A DNA stretch of 64,000 nucleotides from Rhodoferax potami (GTDB lineage Bacteria; Pseudomonadota; Gammaproteobacteria; Burkholderiales; Burkholderiaceae_C): NCBI RefSeq assembly GCF_032193805.1, contig NZ_JAVBIK010000001.1:3183001-3247000 (forward strand). Direction: 5' to 3'. Under the pieces are notes generated by a model. It did not search any database. It worked only from the letters and a program-made list of their open reading frames with translations, and was not told the origin of the DNA. How positions within the stretch are numbered: the first letter of the stretch is position 1; each line of letters starts with the position of its first letter. A program made the translations under genes and the position numbers. Positions 8,166-17,460 of this stretch are shown piece after piece.

Positions 8166-9308
8166 ATGAATCAAGTATATAAAATATGTAGTCATTGCAT
8201 CATGGATACGTCGGATCCGAGCATTCATTTCGATGCTAAAGGACAATGTGATTACTGCAACAACTTCAATGCCACCATCAGACCGAACTGGCATATTGAT
8301 GCTGGAGGTGATCGGCGTCTGGCTCGAATGGTCAGTTCGATACGAGATGCAGGAGCTGGAAAGGACTTCGACTGCATCATTGGCCTAAGTGGCGGGTTGG
8401 ATAGTTCCTACGTGGCATATGTAGCTAAAGAAAAAATGGGCTTGCGACCTCTCTTGTTTCATGTGGATGCAGGTTGGAATACCGATCAAGCCGTAGGGAA
8501 CATTGAAAAACTGGTCGATGGCTTGGGACTGGATTTATACACAGACGTTGTGAACTGGGAAGCTGTCAAACGCATGCAAGTGGCTTTTCTAAAAGCGGGC
8601 ATTCCAGACCAAGACTTAGTACAAGATGCAGCTTTCTTTTCGGGTCTCTACCGGTTTGCGCGTAAGTACAATATAAAGCATATTCTCACAGGTTCTAATT
8701 TCTCGACCGAATGCTGCCGTGAGCCTGAGGAGTGGGGGGGCTACCTGGGTATCGACAAGACATTGTTTGGTGACATATGGAAGCAATGTGGCGATGGCAA
8801 ACCCAATGATGAGTTCCCACTAGTTGACATATTGGTTTACAAAATTTGGTACCAAAAGATATTGGGAATGAAAGTGCATCATCCACTTAACCTGGTGCCT
8901 TATGTCAAGAAAGATGCGGAAGATGAGCTAGAGCGCCGATTTGGCTGGCAGCGCTTCAAGCATAAACATCACGAGTCTCGGTTCACTCGCTTTTATGAAG
9001 ATTATTGGTTGCCGCGCCGCTTTGGTTTTGAAAAGCGCCGGGCTCACTTCTCCAGCCTGATCATGACGGGACAGATAACGCGCGACCAAGCCCTGGATCG
9101 CATCTCGCGCCCAGAAATGGACGAACATTTTCTGAAGCAGGAGTTTGAATATGTCGCGCACAAGTTAGGTCTTACGGTAGATGAATTGCAAGCTTTGTTT
9201 GTTTTGCCGAAGAAAACATTCCGTGACTACAAAAACAAACGTGATCTGATTGGAATGGGTGCAAATCTGATGCGTAAGCTGGGTCTGGAAAAAAGGTTTT
9301 TCCGATGA
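8166..9308 (+). CDS. N-acetyl sugar amidotransferase (WbpG/PtmG/PseA family)
   Basis: A 380-residue PP-loop ATP-pyrophosphatase. Near the N-terminus are two CxxC pairs, CSHC (residues 8-11) and CDYC (about residue 29), a likely metal ribbon. The ATP-binding SGGLDSS motif is near residue 76. Family members turn an N-acetyl group on a sugar into an acetamidino group using ammonia delivered by HisH/HisF homologues, as in Pseudomonas WbpG. It overlaps hisH by ATGA and is followed by hisF, the same three-gene set as in O-antigen loci. The target may be the legionaminic-type acid or L-FucNAc made by flanking genes. Confidence 0.85.
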   Translation: MNQVYKICSHCIMDTSDPSIHFDAKGQCDYCNNFNATIRPNWHIDAGGDRRLARMVSSIRDAGAGKDFDCIIGLSGGLDSSYVAYVAKEKMGLRPLLFHVDAGWNTDQAVGNIEKLVDGLGLDLYTDVVNWEAVKRMQVAFLKAGIPDQDLVQDAAFFSGLYRFARKYNIKHILTGSNFSTECCREPEEWGGYLGIDKTLFGDIWKQCGDGKPNDEFPLVDILVYKIWYQKILGMKVHHPLNLVPYVKKDAEDELERRFGWQRFKHKHHESRFTRFYEDYWLPRRFGFEKRRAHFSSLIMTGQITRDQALDRISRPEMDEHFLKQEFEYVAHKLGLTVDELQALFVLPKKTFRDYKNKRDLIGMGANLMRKLGLEKRFFR

Positions 9309-9922
9309 TCTGCATCGTTGATTATGGTGTAGGCAATATACAAGCTTTCTTGAATCTGTTTAAACGGCTTGGCATAGAGGCCAGGAGAGCAAATACACCA
9401 GATGCGTTGTCTGACGCAGTTCGCTTAGTGTTGCCTGGTGTGGGCCACTTCGACCATGCAATGCAGCGCCTCAACGACTCGGGCATGCGACCTAAGCTCG
9501 AACAGATGGTTATTGGCGCAAAAGTGCCTGTGGTGGGCATTTGTGTGGGTATGCAAATGTTGGCACATGGTTCAGACGAAGGCAACTTGCCTGGACTGAA
9601 TTGGGTGCCCGGCCGCGTCCGGGCCTTTGCAACACAGCCGAAAAGCGCTGCCTTGCCGATGCCGCATATGGGGTGGAATGAATTGCAGCCGCGGGCTCAG
9701 AGCAAACTTTTTACAAAAGGGTTTGAAGAGGCGCCACAGTTTTATTTTTTGCACTCCTACTTCTTTGATGCGGAAGACAAGAACGATGTCGCTGCCACTG
9801 CCACTTATGGGTTGGACTTTGATGCTGTAGTGTCGCGTGGTCATATTCACGGCGTGCAGTGTCACCCGGAGAAAAGCCATCATTGGGGTGAGCAACTTCT
9901 GAAAAATTTTGTGGAGCTTTGA
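9305..9922 (+). CDS. hisH: HisH-like glutaminase subunit for sugar amidination
   Basis: A 205-residue class I glutamine amidotransferase. The nucleophile motif GICVGMQML is near residue 80 and the His/Glu part of the triad is in VQCHPEKSHHWG near the C-terminus. It releases ammonia from glutamine for its partner synthase. Position immediately after the N-acetyl-sugar amidotransferase, and no other histidine genes nearby, indicate the paralogue dedicated to glycan amidination rather than histidine synthesis. It is separated from the hisF-like gene by 3 bp. Confidence 0.8.
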   Translation: MICIVDYGVGNIQAFLNLFKRLGIEARRANTPDALSDAVRLVLPGVGHFDHAMQRLNDSGMRPKLEQMVIGAKVPVVGICVGMQMLAHGSDEGNLPGLNWVPGRVRAFATQPKSAALPMPHMGWNELQPRAQSKLFTKGFEEAPQFYFLHSYFFDAEDKNDVAATATYGLDFDAVVSRGHIHGVQCHPEKSHHWGEQLLKNFVEL

Positions 9923-9925
9923 CAG

Positions 9926-10711
9926 ATGTTGCGTCCTCGAATTATTCCCTGTTTGTTGTTGCACCGGGGTGGTCTGGTTAAAACTCAGGGTTTTAAGGAC
10001 CCTAAATATGTAGGTGATCCAATTAACGCGGTCAGGATCTTCAACGAAAAAGAAGCCGATGAATTGATGGTGTTGGACATCGATGCAACGGTAAATAGAG
10101 TTGCACCAGACTTTGCCCTCATTGCCAAGTTGGCTGCTGAATGCCGCATGCCTCTTTGTTATGGCGGTGGAGTGACCACTGCAGAGCAGGCTGCACGCAT
10201 AGTGGATATGGGTGTGGAAAAGGTGGCCGTAAGTGCCGCTGCCATCGCTAAGCCATATTTACTTACGGAAATGGCAGCTGCTGTCGGGCGACAGTCAGTC
10301 GTCGCGGTTTTAGACGTACGCAAGCGGACAGGGCTGTTTGCCAAGGGGTATGAGCTATGTACCCATAATGGCAAAACAGTACACAAGCTCGACCCAGTTG
10401 CGTTTTCCAAGCAACTGCAAGATGCCGGTGCGGGCGAAATCGTGCTCAATTCCGTGGATAGAGACGGGCTCATGCAGGGGTATGACCTTGATCTGGCGAT
10501 GCAGTTCAAACAGGCGCTTAAAGTGCCTGTCACCTTTTTGGGAGGTGCTGGCTCTTTAGAGCATATGGGTGAACTCATTTCAAATTTAGGAGTAGTGGGA
10601 GCTTCGGCTGGAAGTCTTTTTGTTTTCAAAGGAAAATACCGCGCGGTTCTGATCAATTACCCGACGCCTGACCAAAAAATTAAGCTGTGCCGCGACGCAT
10701 TGAAACAATAA
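9926..10711 (+). CDS. hisF: HisF-like synthase subunit for sugar amidination
   Basis: A 261-residue TIM-barrel protein of the HisF family. It starts MLRPRIIPCLLLHRGGLVKTQGF and has the barrel landmarks LMVLDIDAT, PLCYGGGV, VLNSVDRDGLMQGYDL and VTFLGGAGS. HisF-type barrels channel ammonia from HisH to the active site; in sugar-amidination clusters the pair supplies the neighbouring WbpG-type enzyme. The N-terminal HRGGLVKT replaces the usual histidine-enzyme sequence around the catalytic aspartate (CLDVxxGRVVKG), consistent with a glycan paralogue. Confidence 0.8.
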   Translation: MLRPRIIPCLLLHRGGLVKTQGFKDPKYVGDPINAVRIFNEKEADELMVLDIDATVNRVAPDFALIAKLAAECRMPLCYGGGVTTAEQAARIVDMGVEKVAVSAAAIAKPYLLTEMAAAVGRQSVVAVLDVRKRTGLFAKGYELCTHNGKTVHKLDPVAFSKQLQDAGAGEIVLNSVDRDGLMQGYDLDLAMQFKQALKVPVTFLGGAGSLEHMGELISNLGVVGASAGSLFVFKGKYRAVLINYPTPDQKIKLCRDALKQ

Positions 10712-10730
10712 TTCAATTTAAGGAACTCCT

Positions 10731-11759
10731 ATGTTTAATGACAAGATTCTTCTTATCACGGGTGGTACGGGCTCATTTGGTAACGCAGTGCTTCGCCGGT
10801 TTCTTGATTCAGATTTGCGCGAAATTCGTATTTTCAGTCGCGATGAGAAAAAGCAAGACGACATGCGCAAGAAGTACAACAACCCTAAGCTTAAGTTTTA
10901 TATTGGGGATGTGCGTGATCATCAATCCGTATTAAATGTGGTTCGGGGTGTTGATTTCATCTACCACGCGGCTGCACTCAAGCAAGTTCCATCGTGTGAA
11001 TTTCATCCGCTTGAGGCAGTAAAGACCAACGTTCTGGGTACTGAAAACGTGCTCGAAGCTGCCATCACCTGCGGTGTCAAGCGAGTGGTGGTGCTCAGCA
11101 CAGATAAAGCGGTCTACCCCATTAATGCCATGGGCATCAGTAAAGCCATGATGGAAAAGGTGGCGGTGGCCAAGTCCCGTAACAGCAACAGCACGGTGAT
11201 AAATGTCACTCGTTACGGCAACGTAATGTGCTCACGTGGTTCGGTGATTCCGCTATTTACGCAGCAGATCCGCGCCGGTCAACCCATCACCATCACTGAT
11301 CCAGAAATGACCCGGTTCATGATGACGCTGGAAGATGCTGTGGACTTGGTGTTGTATGCATTTGAGCACGGGAAGCCAGGCGAAATTTTTGTGCAAAAAG
11401 CGCCGGCCGCAACCATTGAAACGCTGGCTTACGCTTTGACCGAGTTGCTGGGCAAGCCTAAGCACGAGGTACGCGTCATCGGCACGCGTCACGGTGAAAA
11501 GCTATACGAAGCCTTGTTGAGTCGCGAGGAAATGGTTGCTGCTGAAGATTTAAGCGGTTATTACTGCGTGCCTCCAGATCTGCGCGATCTCAACTACGGC
11601 AAATTTGTGGAACAAGGGGAAGTGAGGATCTCTGAAGCTACAGATTACAACTCGCACAACACAACTCGGCTGGACGTCCCCGGCATGCAGGCTTTGTTGA
11701 TGAAACTGCGCTTCATGCAGGCAACTGTGCGCGGAGAGGTGGTAGAGGCTGAAGAATGA
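10731..11759 (+). CDS. fnlA: UDP-GlcNAc 4,6-dehydratase/5-epimerase (FnlA/WbjB/CapE)
   Basis: A 342-residue extended short-chain dehydrogenase. The cofactor motif LLITGGTGSFGNAVL is at residues 6-20, STDKAVYPINAMGISKAMMEKV (about residues 124-145) holds the active-site Met/Lys pair of the inverting dehydratases, and NVTRYGNVMCSRGSV follows. It performs the first step from UDP-GlcNAc toward UDP-L-FucNAc. A ribosome-binding AAGGA lies just upstream of the ATG. Its stop overlaps fnlB by 4 bp, and the full set fnlA-fnlB-fnlC follows as in E. coli O26 and P. aeruginosa O11. Confidence 0.88.
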   Translation: MFNDKILLITGGTGSFGNAVLRRFLDSDLREIRIFSRDEKKQDDMRKKYNNPKLKFYIGDVRDHQSVLNVVRGVDFIYHAAALKQVPSCEFHPLEAVKTNVLGTENVLEAAITCGVKRVVVLSTDKAVYPINAMGISKAMMEKVAVAKSRNSNSTVINVTRYGNVMCSRGSVIPLFTQQIRAGQPITITDPEMTRFMMTLEDAVDLVLYAFEHGKPGEIFVQKAPAATIETLAYALTELLGKPKHEVRVIGTRHGEKLYEALLSREEMVAAEDLSGYYCVPPDLRDLNYGKFVEQGEVRISEATDYNSHNTTRLDVPGMQALLMKLRFMQATVRGEVVEAEE

Positions 11760-12898
11760 GTAGTATGAGTATCGCGAATTCCCGTGTTTTGGTGACCGGT
11801 GCCAATGGCTTCATTGGCAAGAATCTGATTGTCCGTTTGAGTGAACTTACCAATGTGAGTGTGGTCACTTTCACGCGCGGCGATGATGTTGCCGTCTTGC
11901 CGGAGCTGGTATCGCGAGTTGATGCTGTAGTGCACTTGGCCGGTGAGAACCGGCCTGCGGATGAGGCAGCATTTGCACAGGTCAACACCGGCCTTACTGC
12001 TGAGCTTTGCAAATCCATTAAGAAGGTATTTCAATCAACTGGGCGAAATGTACCTTTGGTTTTGGCATCTTCTACCCAAGCGGAGCGGGATAATCCTTAC
12101 GGGCGCAGCAAGCTTGCCGCTGAGTCAGAAGTCCATAGGTTGTCACAGGAAACGGGCAATCCTTGCGTGATTTTCCGTCTCCCAGGGGTTTTCGGTAAAT
12201 GGTGTAAGCCCAACTACAACTCGGTGGTCGGCACTTTTTGCCACAACATCGCGCGAGATTTGCCTATCCAGATCAGTGACCCAACAGCCACATTGCGACT
12301 GACGTATGTGGACGATGTTATCAGTGCTCTCTTGGTTGCACTTGAATCCCCGGAAGCAGGATGCGTTCAGGCTCAGGTTGAGCCGGAGTACAGCACCACA
12401 TTGGGTGAACTGGCGACAAAAATCCGGTCCTTTGGTGATTGCCGCACAACGCTCCTCACGGAACGAGTAGGCAGTGGCTTGGTGCGTGCGTTGTACGCCA
12501 CATACGTAAGTTACTTGCCTACCGAAAAATTTTCATATGAGGTAACACAGCACGCGGACGCGCGTGGTGTGTTTGTGGAAATGCTCAAAACTCCCGACTG
12601 TGGTCAGTTCAGCTATTTCACAGCGCACCCGGGGATTACCCGTGGTGGGCATTACCACCACACCAAAACTGAAAAATTCCTTGTCATTAAGGGTGATGCG
12701 CTCTTTCGGTTCCGCCATTTGATAACCAACGAGCTGATTGAACTCCGAACCAATAGCGGCACCGCTCAAGTGGTAGATACGATACCCGGCTGGACGCACG
12801 ACATCACCAATGTTGGCAACGACGAGCTGGTTGTAATGCTTTGGGCCAATGAAAATTTTGACCGTGAAAAGCCGGACACCATAACCCATAGAGTTTGA
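11756..12898 (+). CDS. fnlB: UDP-sugar reductase/epimerase with cupin domain (FnlB/WbjC/CapF)
   Basis: A 380-residue bifunctional enzyme. The N-terminal two thirds is a short-chain dehydrogenase domain (VLVTGANGFIGKNL at residues 9-22, VVHLAGENRP, YGRSKLAAE). The last ~110 residues form a cupin with a metal-binding cluster, GGHYHHTKTEKF. In the CapF/FnlB family the cupin epimerises C3 and the dehydrogenase reduces C4, giving UDP-L-pneumosamine-type intermediates. Coupled by ATGA to fnlA. Confidence 0.87.
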   Translation: MSSMSIANSRVLVTGANGFIGKNLIVRLSELTNVSVVTFTRGDDVAVLPELVSRVDAVVHLAGENRPADEAAFAQVNTGLTAELCKSIKKVFQSTGRNVPLVLASSTQAERDNPYGRSKLAAESEVHRLSQETGNPCVIFRLPGVFGKWCKPNYNSVVGTFCHNIARDLPIQISDPTATLRLTYVDDVISALLVALESPEAGCVQAQVEPEYSTTLGELATKIRSFGDCRTTLLTERVGSGLVRALYATYVSYLPTEKFSYEVTQHADARGVFVEMLKTPDCGQFSYFTAHPGITRGGHYHHTKTEKFLVIKGDALFRFRHLITNELIELRTNSGTAQVVDTIPGWTHDITNVGNDELVVMLWANENFDREKPDTITHRV

Positions 12899-12900
12899 AC

Positions 12901-14037
12901 ATGAAGAAACTAAAAGTGATGTCGGTCGTGGGTACCCGCCCGGAAATCATCCGTTTGTCGCGCGTGTTCGCGGCCCTAGATATTCATTGTGAACATGTAT
13001 TGGTACACACGGGTCAGAACTATGATTACGAGTTGAACCAAGTTTTTTTTGATGATTTGGGTGTTCGTAAGCCTGACTATTTCTTGAACAGCGCGGAGGG
13101 AAGTACCAGCGCTGCTCACACAATAGGCAACCTCATCACGGCGGTTGATGGGGTTTTGGCGAAAGAAAAGCCTGAGGCAATGTTGGTCCTCGGAGACACA
13201 AACAGTTGCTTGTCAGTGATCCCCGCGAAGCGTCGTAAGGTGCCAATTTTCCACATGGAGGCTGGTAACCGTTGTTTTGATCAACGCGTCCCTGAGGAGA
13301 CGAACCGACGAATTGTCGACCACACTGCCGACATCAACCTCACCTACAGCACTATCGCCCGTGACTACCTGCTCCGTGAAGGCCTTCCACCTGATCAAGT
13401 TGTCAAGACCGGAAGCCCCATGTTTGAGGTGCTAAACCATTATTTGCCACAAATCAAAGCCTCAAATGCGCTGACCCGATTAGAACTGCGAGCTGGACAG
13501 TACTTCGTCGTTAGCGCTCACCGAGAAGAGAACATCGAGTCAGAGAGGTCGTTCAACAAACTGGTGGGCGTGCTCAATTCTGTTGCAGAGGATCATGGAC
13601 TGCCTGTGGTTGTGTCTACGCATCCTCGCACTCAAAAGCGGGTGGATGCAACTGGGGCAAAGTTCCATCCGCTTGTGCGGCTGATGAAGCCATTGGGTTT
13701 CCATGATTATGTTAATCTCCAAATGCAAGCCAAGGCCGTGTTGTCAGACAGTGGGACAATTAATGAGGAGTCATCTATCCTTAACTTCCCAGCGCTTAAC
13801 CTGCGCGAGGCGCACGAACGTCCCGAAGGTATGGAAGAAGCTAGCGTGATGATGGTTGGCTTGGAGGTGGAGCGCGTACGCCAAGGACTGGCCATTCTGG
13901 ACACACAGCAGAGAGGCGCAAACCGAAGCCTCCGCTTGGTGACTGACTACAGCATGCCCAACGTTAGTGACAAGGTGGTGCGCATCATTCATAGCTACAC
14001 CGACTACGTGAACCGCGTGGTGTGGAAGAACTATTGA
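12901..14037 (+). CDS. fnlC: UDP-N-acetyl sugar 2-epimerase (FnlC/WbjD/CapG)
   Basis: A 378-residue nonhydrolysing UDP-N-acetylglucosamine 2-epimerase-type enzyme. Recognisable segments are VVGTRPEIIRLSRVF near the N-terminus, HMEAGNRCFDQRVPEETNRR (about residues 117-136), VSAHREENIES and the LSDSGTINEESS substrate loop. It finishes UDP-L-FucNAc by C2 epimerisation. I chose the ATG at 12901; a TTG two codons earlier overlaps the fnlB stop and cannot be excluded. Confidence 0.87.
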   Translation: MKKLKVMSVVGTRPEIIRLSRVFAALDIHCEHVLVHTGQNYDYELNQVFFDDLGVRKPDYFLNSAEGSTSAAHTIGNLITAVDGVLAKEKPEAMLVLGDTNSCLSVIPAKRRKVPIFHMEAGNRCFDQRVPEETNRRIVDHTADINLTYSTIARDYLLREGLPPDQVVKTGSPMFEVLNHYLPQIKASNALTRLELRAGQYFVVSAHREENIESERSFNKLVGVLNSVAEDHGLPVVVSTHPRTQKRVDATGAKFHPLVRLMKPLGFHDYVNLQMQAKAVLSDSGTINEESSILNFPALNLREAHERPEGMEEASVMMVGLEVERVRQGLAILDTQQRGANRSLRLVTDYSMPNVSDKVVRIIHSYTDYVNRVVWKNY

Positions 14038-14047
14038 GTGCGGGTTG

Positions 14048-15253
14048 ATGCGTATTGCTCTGATTGCGGACACATTTCCGCCACTAAGAACTTCCGGTGC
14101 GGTTCAGTTGCGGGACCTGTCCCGTGAATTTGCACGACAGGGCCATTCTTTGTGTGTGCTGCTCCCTTCTCCTGATCAGCGAGAGCCTTGGAAGCTTGAG
14201 GAATTCGATGGTGCCCAAGTACTGCGCCTGAAAGCCCCGCGAACCAAAGACATTGCCTACGCACGGCGCACCTTGGCAGAGTTTGCTATGCCGTTCGCCA
14301 TGCTGCGAAACCTGCGCAAGAGCCCGCTTGCTAAGGAACAATGGGATGGCGTTGTGTGGTACGCCCCATCGATCTTTCATGGTCCCCTAGTTAATGCGCT
14401 CAAGAAATCGAGTCGTTGTAAGGGCTACTTGATCATCCGCGACATTTTCCCTGAATGGGCGGTCGACATGGGGTTGATGGGGCGGGGCATGCCCTATCGC
14501 TTTTTTGATGCAGTGGCGCGCTACCAGTACTCTGTCGCCGACGTGGTCGGCGTGCAAACGCCTGGCAACCGACGCTATTTCGCCTCTTGGCTGGAGCGGC
14601 CGGACCGGCAGTTGGAAGTTCTGCAAAACTGGCTAGACAAACCTGCGCAGTCCCAATGTTCGATTCGAGTGGATGAAACCGCTTTGGCAGGCCGTAAGGT
14701 ATTCGTCTACGCCGGCAATATGGGTGTTGCCCAGGGCATGGACATCTTGCTAGATTTGGCCGAAAAGATGCGCAGTCGACCAGACGTCGGTTTCTTGTTT
14801 GTGGGGCGTGGCAGCGATTCGGCAAGACTCATGGCGACAGCTCAGTTAAGGCAGCTGGACAACGTAGTCTTCTTTGACGAAATAAATCCTGACGAAATTC
14901 CTAGTCTTTATGCCCAGTGCGACGTGGGGATTGTGGCCCTTGACCCACGGCATAAATCGCACAACATACCTGGTAAGTTCCTGACTTATATGCAAAGCGG
15001 CCTGCCTGTATTGGCCAACATCAACGCTGGCAATGACTTGGCTCAGTTGATCAGAGATGAACGCGTTGGTCAGGTGTGCGAGGCCAATCAGGTGGGTGAG
15101 TTGTTATCCCTAGCAGAAAAATTGCTGGATCAAGTTAAGACGGATTCAGGATTGTCGACCCGCTGCACATCTTTGTTTGAACGCGAATTCGCAGTTGAAA
15201 ATACTGTCAAGCAAATCGTGGAAGCGCTTTCGGTAAATGTCGAGGCACGGTAA
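14048..15253 (+). CDS. wbuB: Glycosyltransferase family 4, WbuB-like (probable L-FucNAc transferase)
   Basis: A 401-residue GT-B glycosyltransferase of the GT4 type. It starts MRIALIADTFPPLRTSGA, has the nucleotide-domain entry FVYAGNMGVAQGMDILL near residue 220 and the late motif IPGKFLTYMQSGLPVLANI. In E. coli O26-like and P. aeruginosa O11-like loci the gene after fnlC is wbuB/wbpL-associated and transfers L-FucNAc; gene order here is identical. A TTG one codon upstream is an alternative start. Acceptor sugar unknown. Confidence 0.78.
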   Translation: MRIALIADTFPPLRTSGAVQLRDLSREFARQGHSLCVLLPSPDQREPWKLEEFDGAQVLRLKAPRTKDIAYARRTLAEFAMPFAMLRNLRKSPLAKEQWDGVVWYAPSIFHGPLVNALKKSSRCKGYLIIRDIFPEWAVDMGLMGRGMPYRFFDAVARYQYSVADVVGVQTPGNRRYFASWLERPDRQLEVLQNWLDKPAQSQCSIRVDETALAGRKVFVYAGNMGVAQGMDILLDLAEKMRSRPDVGFLFVGRGSDSARLMATAQLRQLDNVVFFDEINPDEIPSLYAQCDVGIVALDPRHKSHNIPGKFLTYMQSGLPVLANINAGNDLAQLIRDERVGQVCEANQVGELLSLAEKLLDQVKTDSGLSTRCTSLFEREFAVENTVKQIVEALSVNVEAR

Positions 15254-15789
15254 TGAAAGTCTTTGGCGTCGATTATTTGAACAAGCTGACTGCACAAGCA
15301 CAAGGAAACCCACGCAAGCGGCAGCATCGCAACATCCATGACAGCTACACAGATCCCTGTCAGCGATTATTCAACGCCATTGAGATGGGCAGCTACATCC
15401 GTCCTCATAGGCATGCGACTTATCCGAGACAGGAACTGCTTATTGCTGTTCGTGGGTCGATGGCTTTGGTGACGTTCGATGAGCACGGCAAGGTCGCTGG
15501 CGCTGTCCGCTTTGGTTCAGGTACCAAAAGTGAGGATTTGGCCGCTGGTGCTGAAGTACAAGCCAACACGTGGCATACCGTGATTGCCTTAGAGCCTGGC
15601 TGCGTTTTACTTGAGGTCAAGGCGGGTCCATTTGACCCTAGCCAGCCTAAGGATCTGGCGCCATGGGCGCCTGATGAAGGTTCAACAGACGCATTGATCT
15701 ATCTGAACCTGTTGGTTGGTTTGGTTAAGATAAATCCCAATCTGCAGATGTCTGACGTTGGAAGCCCTTTCGACTCCAAGGACAGTTAA
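15253..15789 (+). CDS. wbuC: WbuC-family cupin metalloprotein
   Basis: A 178-residue small protein of the WbuC cupin family, found after wbuB in FucNAc O-antigen loci. The cupin metal motif is MGSYIRPHRHATYPRQELL (about residues 49-67), followed by WHTVIALEPG. Its biochemical role is not established to my knowledge. It overlaps the wbuB stop by one base. It is the last gene of the glycan cluster: 53 bp after its stop the DNA is interrupted by an IS66 insertion. Confidence 0.8.
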   Translation: MKVFGVDYLNKLTAQAQGNPRKRQHRNIHDSYTDPCQRLFNAIEMGSYIRPHRHATYPRQELLIAVRGSMALVTFDEHGKVAGAVRFGSGTKSEDLAAGAEVQANTWHTVIALEPGCVLLEVKAGPFDPSQPKDLAPWAPDEGSTDALIYLNLLVGLVKINPNLQMSDVGSPFDSKDS

Positions 15790-16181
15790 CTTTTCCCCAG
15801 CCGTTCTTGACTGTCAGCACCATCTTCTTGGACAGTTGGTTCGTAACCGGTCACTGTCCGGCGTTCTTGCGAACTGATTGCAGGTACCAAAGAATGCGCC
15901 CTGATCAACAAACAGGACGGGGTCGGATATGGAAGAGACGCAGAGCGTGCTCAGGCGTGCAGTGTTGAGTGAACAGACTTGGGCTGAGGTACTGGATCGT
16001 TTTGACCGCGCTGGATTGACGATAGATGAATTTTGCAGCCGCGAAGGCATCAGTCGCAGCAGCCTTGCTCGCCGACGCACGCTTAGGAATAAACAGAGGG
16101 GAATCGCGTCCCCGCTGCGAACGAACAAGGTAGCCCCCACGGTAATCCCCCCAATTTCCACCGGACCTAAAAGTAGAACGG

Positions 16182-16982
16182 TTATGCAGCCATGGCCAAG
16201 TGCTGCATTGGGGTGAAACCGCCCAGGGCCATATTCGGGCGGTCGTGATTGTAGGACCACATCCACTGCGTGGCGAAGTCCTGAACTTCTTCAATACTGG
16301 ACCAGTAATACTGGGATAGCCATTCGTATCGAACAGTCCTGTTAAACCGTTCGACATAGGCATTCTGCTGTGGCTTGCCCGGCTGGATATATTCAAACCG
16401 GATGCCCCATTCCTCGGCCCAGTTCTGGATGGTGCCACTGATGTTCTCGGGCCCGTTGTCACATCGAATCACTTGCGGCTTGCCACGCCAGGAAATGATC
16501 TGCTTCAATGCTCGGATCACCCGCTCCGACGGCAGCGAGAAGTCCACCTCAATGCCCAGCGCCTCACGGTTGAAGTCGTCGATGACATTGAACAAGCGCA
16601 GGTTACGGCCGTCCTCCAGCTTGTCGTGCATGAAGTCCATCGACCAGACCTGATTGATGGCCTCTGGCACAGCCAAAGGCTCGGGCTTCTCACGCACCAA
16701 GCGCTTCCTAGGCTTGATACGTAGGTTCAACTCCAGCTCACGATAGATGCGGTACACGCGTTTATGGTTCCACCCGAAACTCTTCACATTGCGCAGATAC
16801 AGGTAGCACAGGCCAAAGCCCCAGTTGCGGTGGTTGTCCGTCAGCCGCATCAACCAATCAGCGATGAGTTCATTCTCAGCGTTTTGCTTGGACTCGTAGC
16901 GGTAGCAGGATTCGCTGATTGAGAACACGGAACAGGCGACCCGTATGGCAAGCCCACGCTGCTGCACGACTTCTTTGGCCAT
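16182..16982 (-). CDS. IS3-family transposase OrfB (catalytic)
   Basis: A 266-residue rve-type integrase/transposase. DDE motifs are visible: VWSMDFMHD for the first Asp, [10 protein letters not shown] for the second and [14 protein letters not shown] for the Glu. It is normally expressed as an OrfAB fusion by -1 frameshifting at the A6G run at the end of orfA. The copy is intact. Confidence 0.93.
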   Translation of the reverse strand: MAKEVVQQRGLAIRVACSVFSISESCYRYESKQNAENELIADWLMRLTDNHRNWGFGLCYLYLRNVKSFGWNHKRVYRIYRELELNLRIKPRKRLVREKPEPLAVPEAINQVWSMDFMHDKLEDGRNLRLFNVIDDFNREALGIEVDFSLPSERVIRALKQIISWRGKPQVIRCDNGPENISGTIQNWAEEWGIRFEYIQPGKPQQNAYVERFNRTVRYEWLSQYYWSSIEEVQDFATQWMWSYNHDRPNMALGGFTPMQHLAMAA

Positions 16983-17005
16983 CTCGCGCCGGCGAGACGG
17001 CCGGC

Positions 17006-17269
17006 TTACTTTTTTGCGAGGTACTCGTTGGCGATCTCGGCCTTGAGTTTCTCTTCCAGATACATCTTCTTAAGCCGCCGGTTCTCGTCTTCGAGTTCCT
17101 TCATGCGGGCCATCATGGATGTGTCCATGCCACCAAACTTGGCACGCCACTTGTAGAACGTGGCGGTGCTGATCCCCAACTCACGACAGATATCAGGAAC
17201 CGGCAAACCGGCTTCAACACGCTTCAATGCAGCCATGATCTGGCTATCCGTAAATCTCGACTTCTTCAC
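17006..17269 (-). CDS. IS3-family transposase OrfA (helix-turn-helix)
   Basis: An 87-residue HTH_Tnp_1 protein: [19 protein letters not shown], then [23 protein letters not shown], then a leucine-zipper-like coil [18 protein letters not shown]. The end of the gene carries an A6G slippery run followed by the stop, as in other IS3 elements. Binds the element ends. Confidence 0.92.
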   Translation of the reverse strand: MKKSRFTDSQIMAALKRVEAGLPVPDICRELGISTATFYKWRAKFGGMDTSMMARMKELEDENRRLKKMYLEEKLKAEIANEYLAKK

Positions 17270-17460
17270 GTAGAACTTCCTTCTTAGAAAATTCTACTTC
17301 TCGGTCCTTTGGTTTATCGGGGGGATTACCCCACCACCGTGCCGAAGGCGGCGTTCGTTGATCTGGGCGACCTTGCTGGAGTGCACGGCAGCGGCAATGG
17401 AGCCATGGAGTTACGCATCGAACTCGGCTCGGGCATGAGTTTGCATCTGGTACGCCGGTA

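Larger units (their letters stand above)
16137..17334 (-). mobile_element. IS3-family element, copy A (1190 bp plus 4-bp target duplication)
   Basis: The element proper is 16141-17330, with ends GGTAATCCCCCC and GGGGGGATTACC. The target duplication CCAC is at 16137-16140 and 17331-17334. It carries orfA and orfB on the minus strand. Both protein products are identical to those of copy B at 48626-49815 and the element length is the same, pointing to recent transposition within this genome. Confidence 0.93.
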
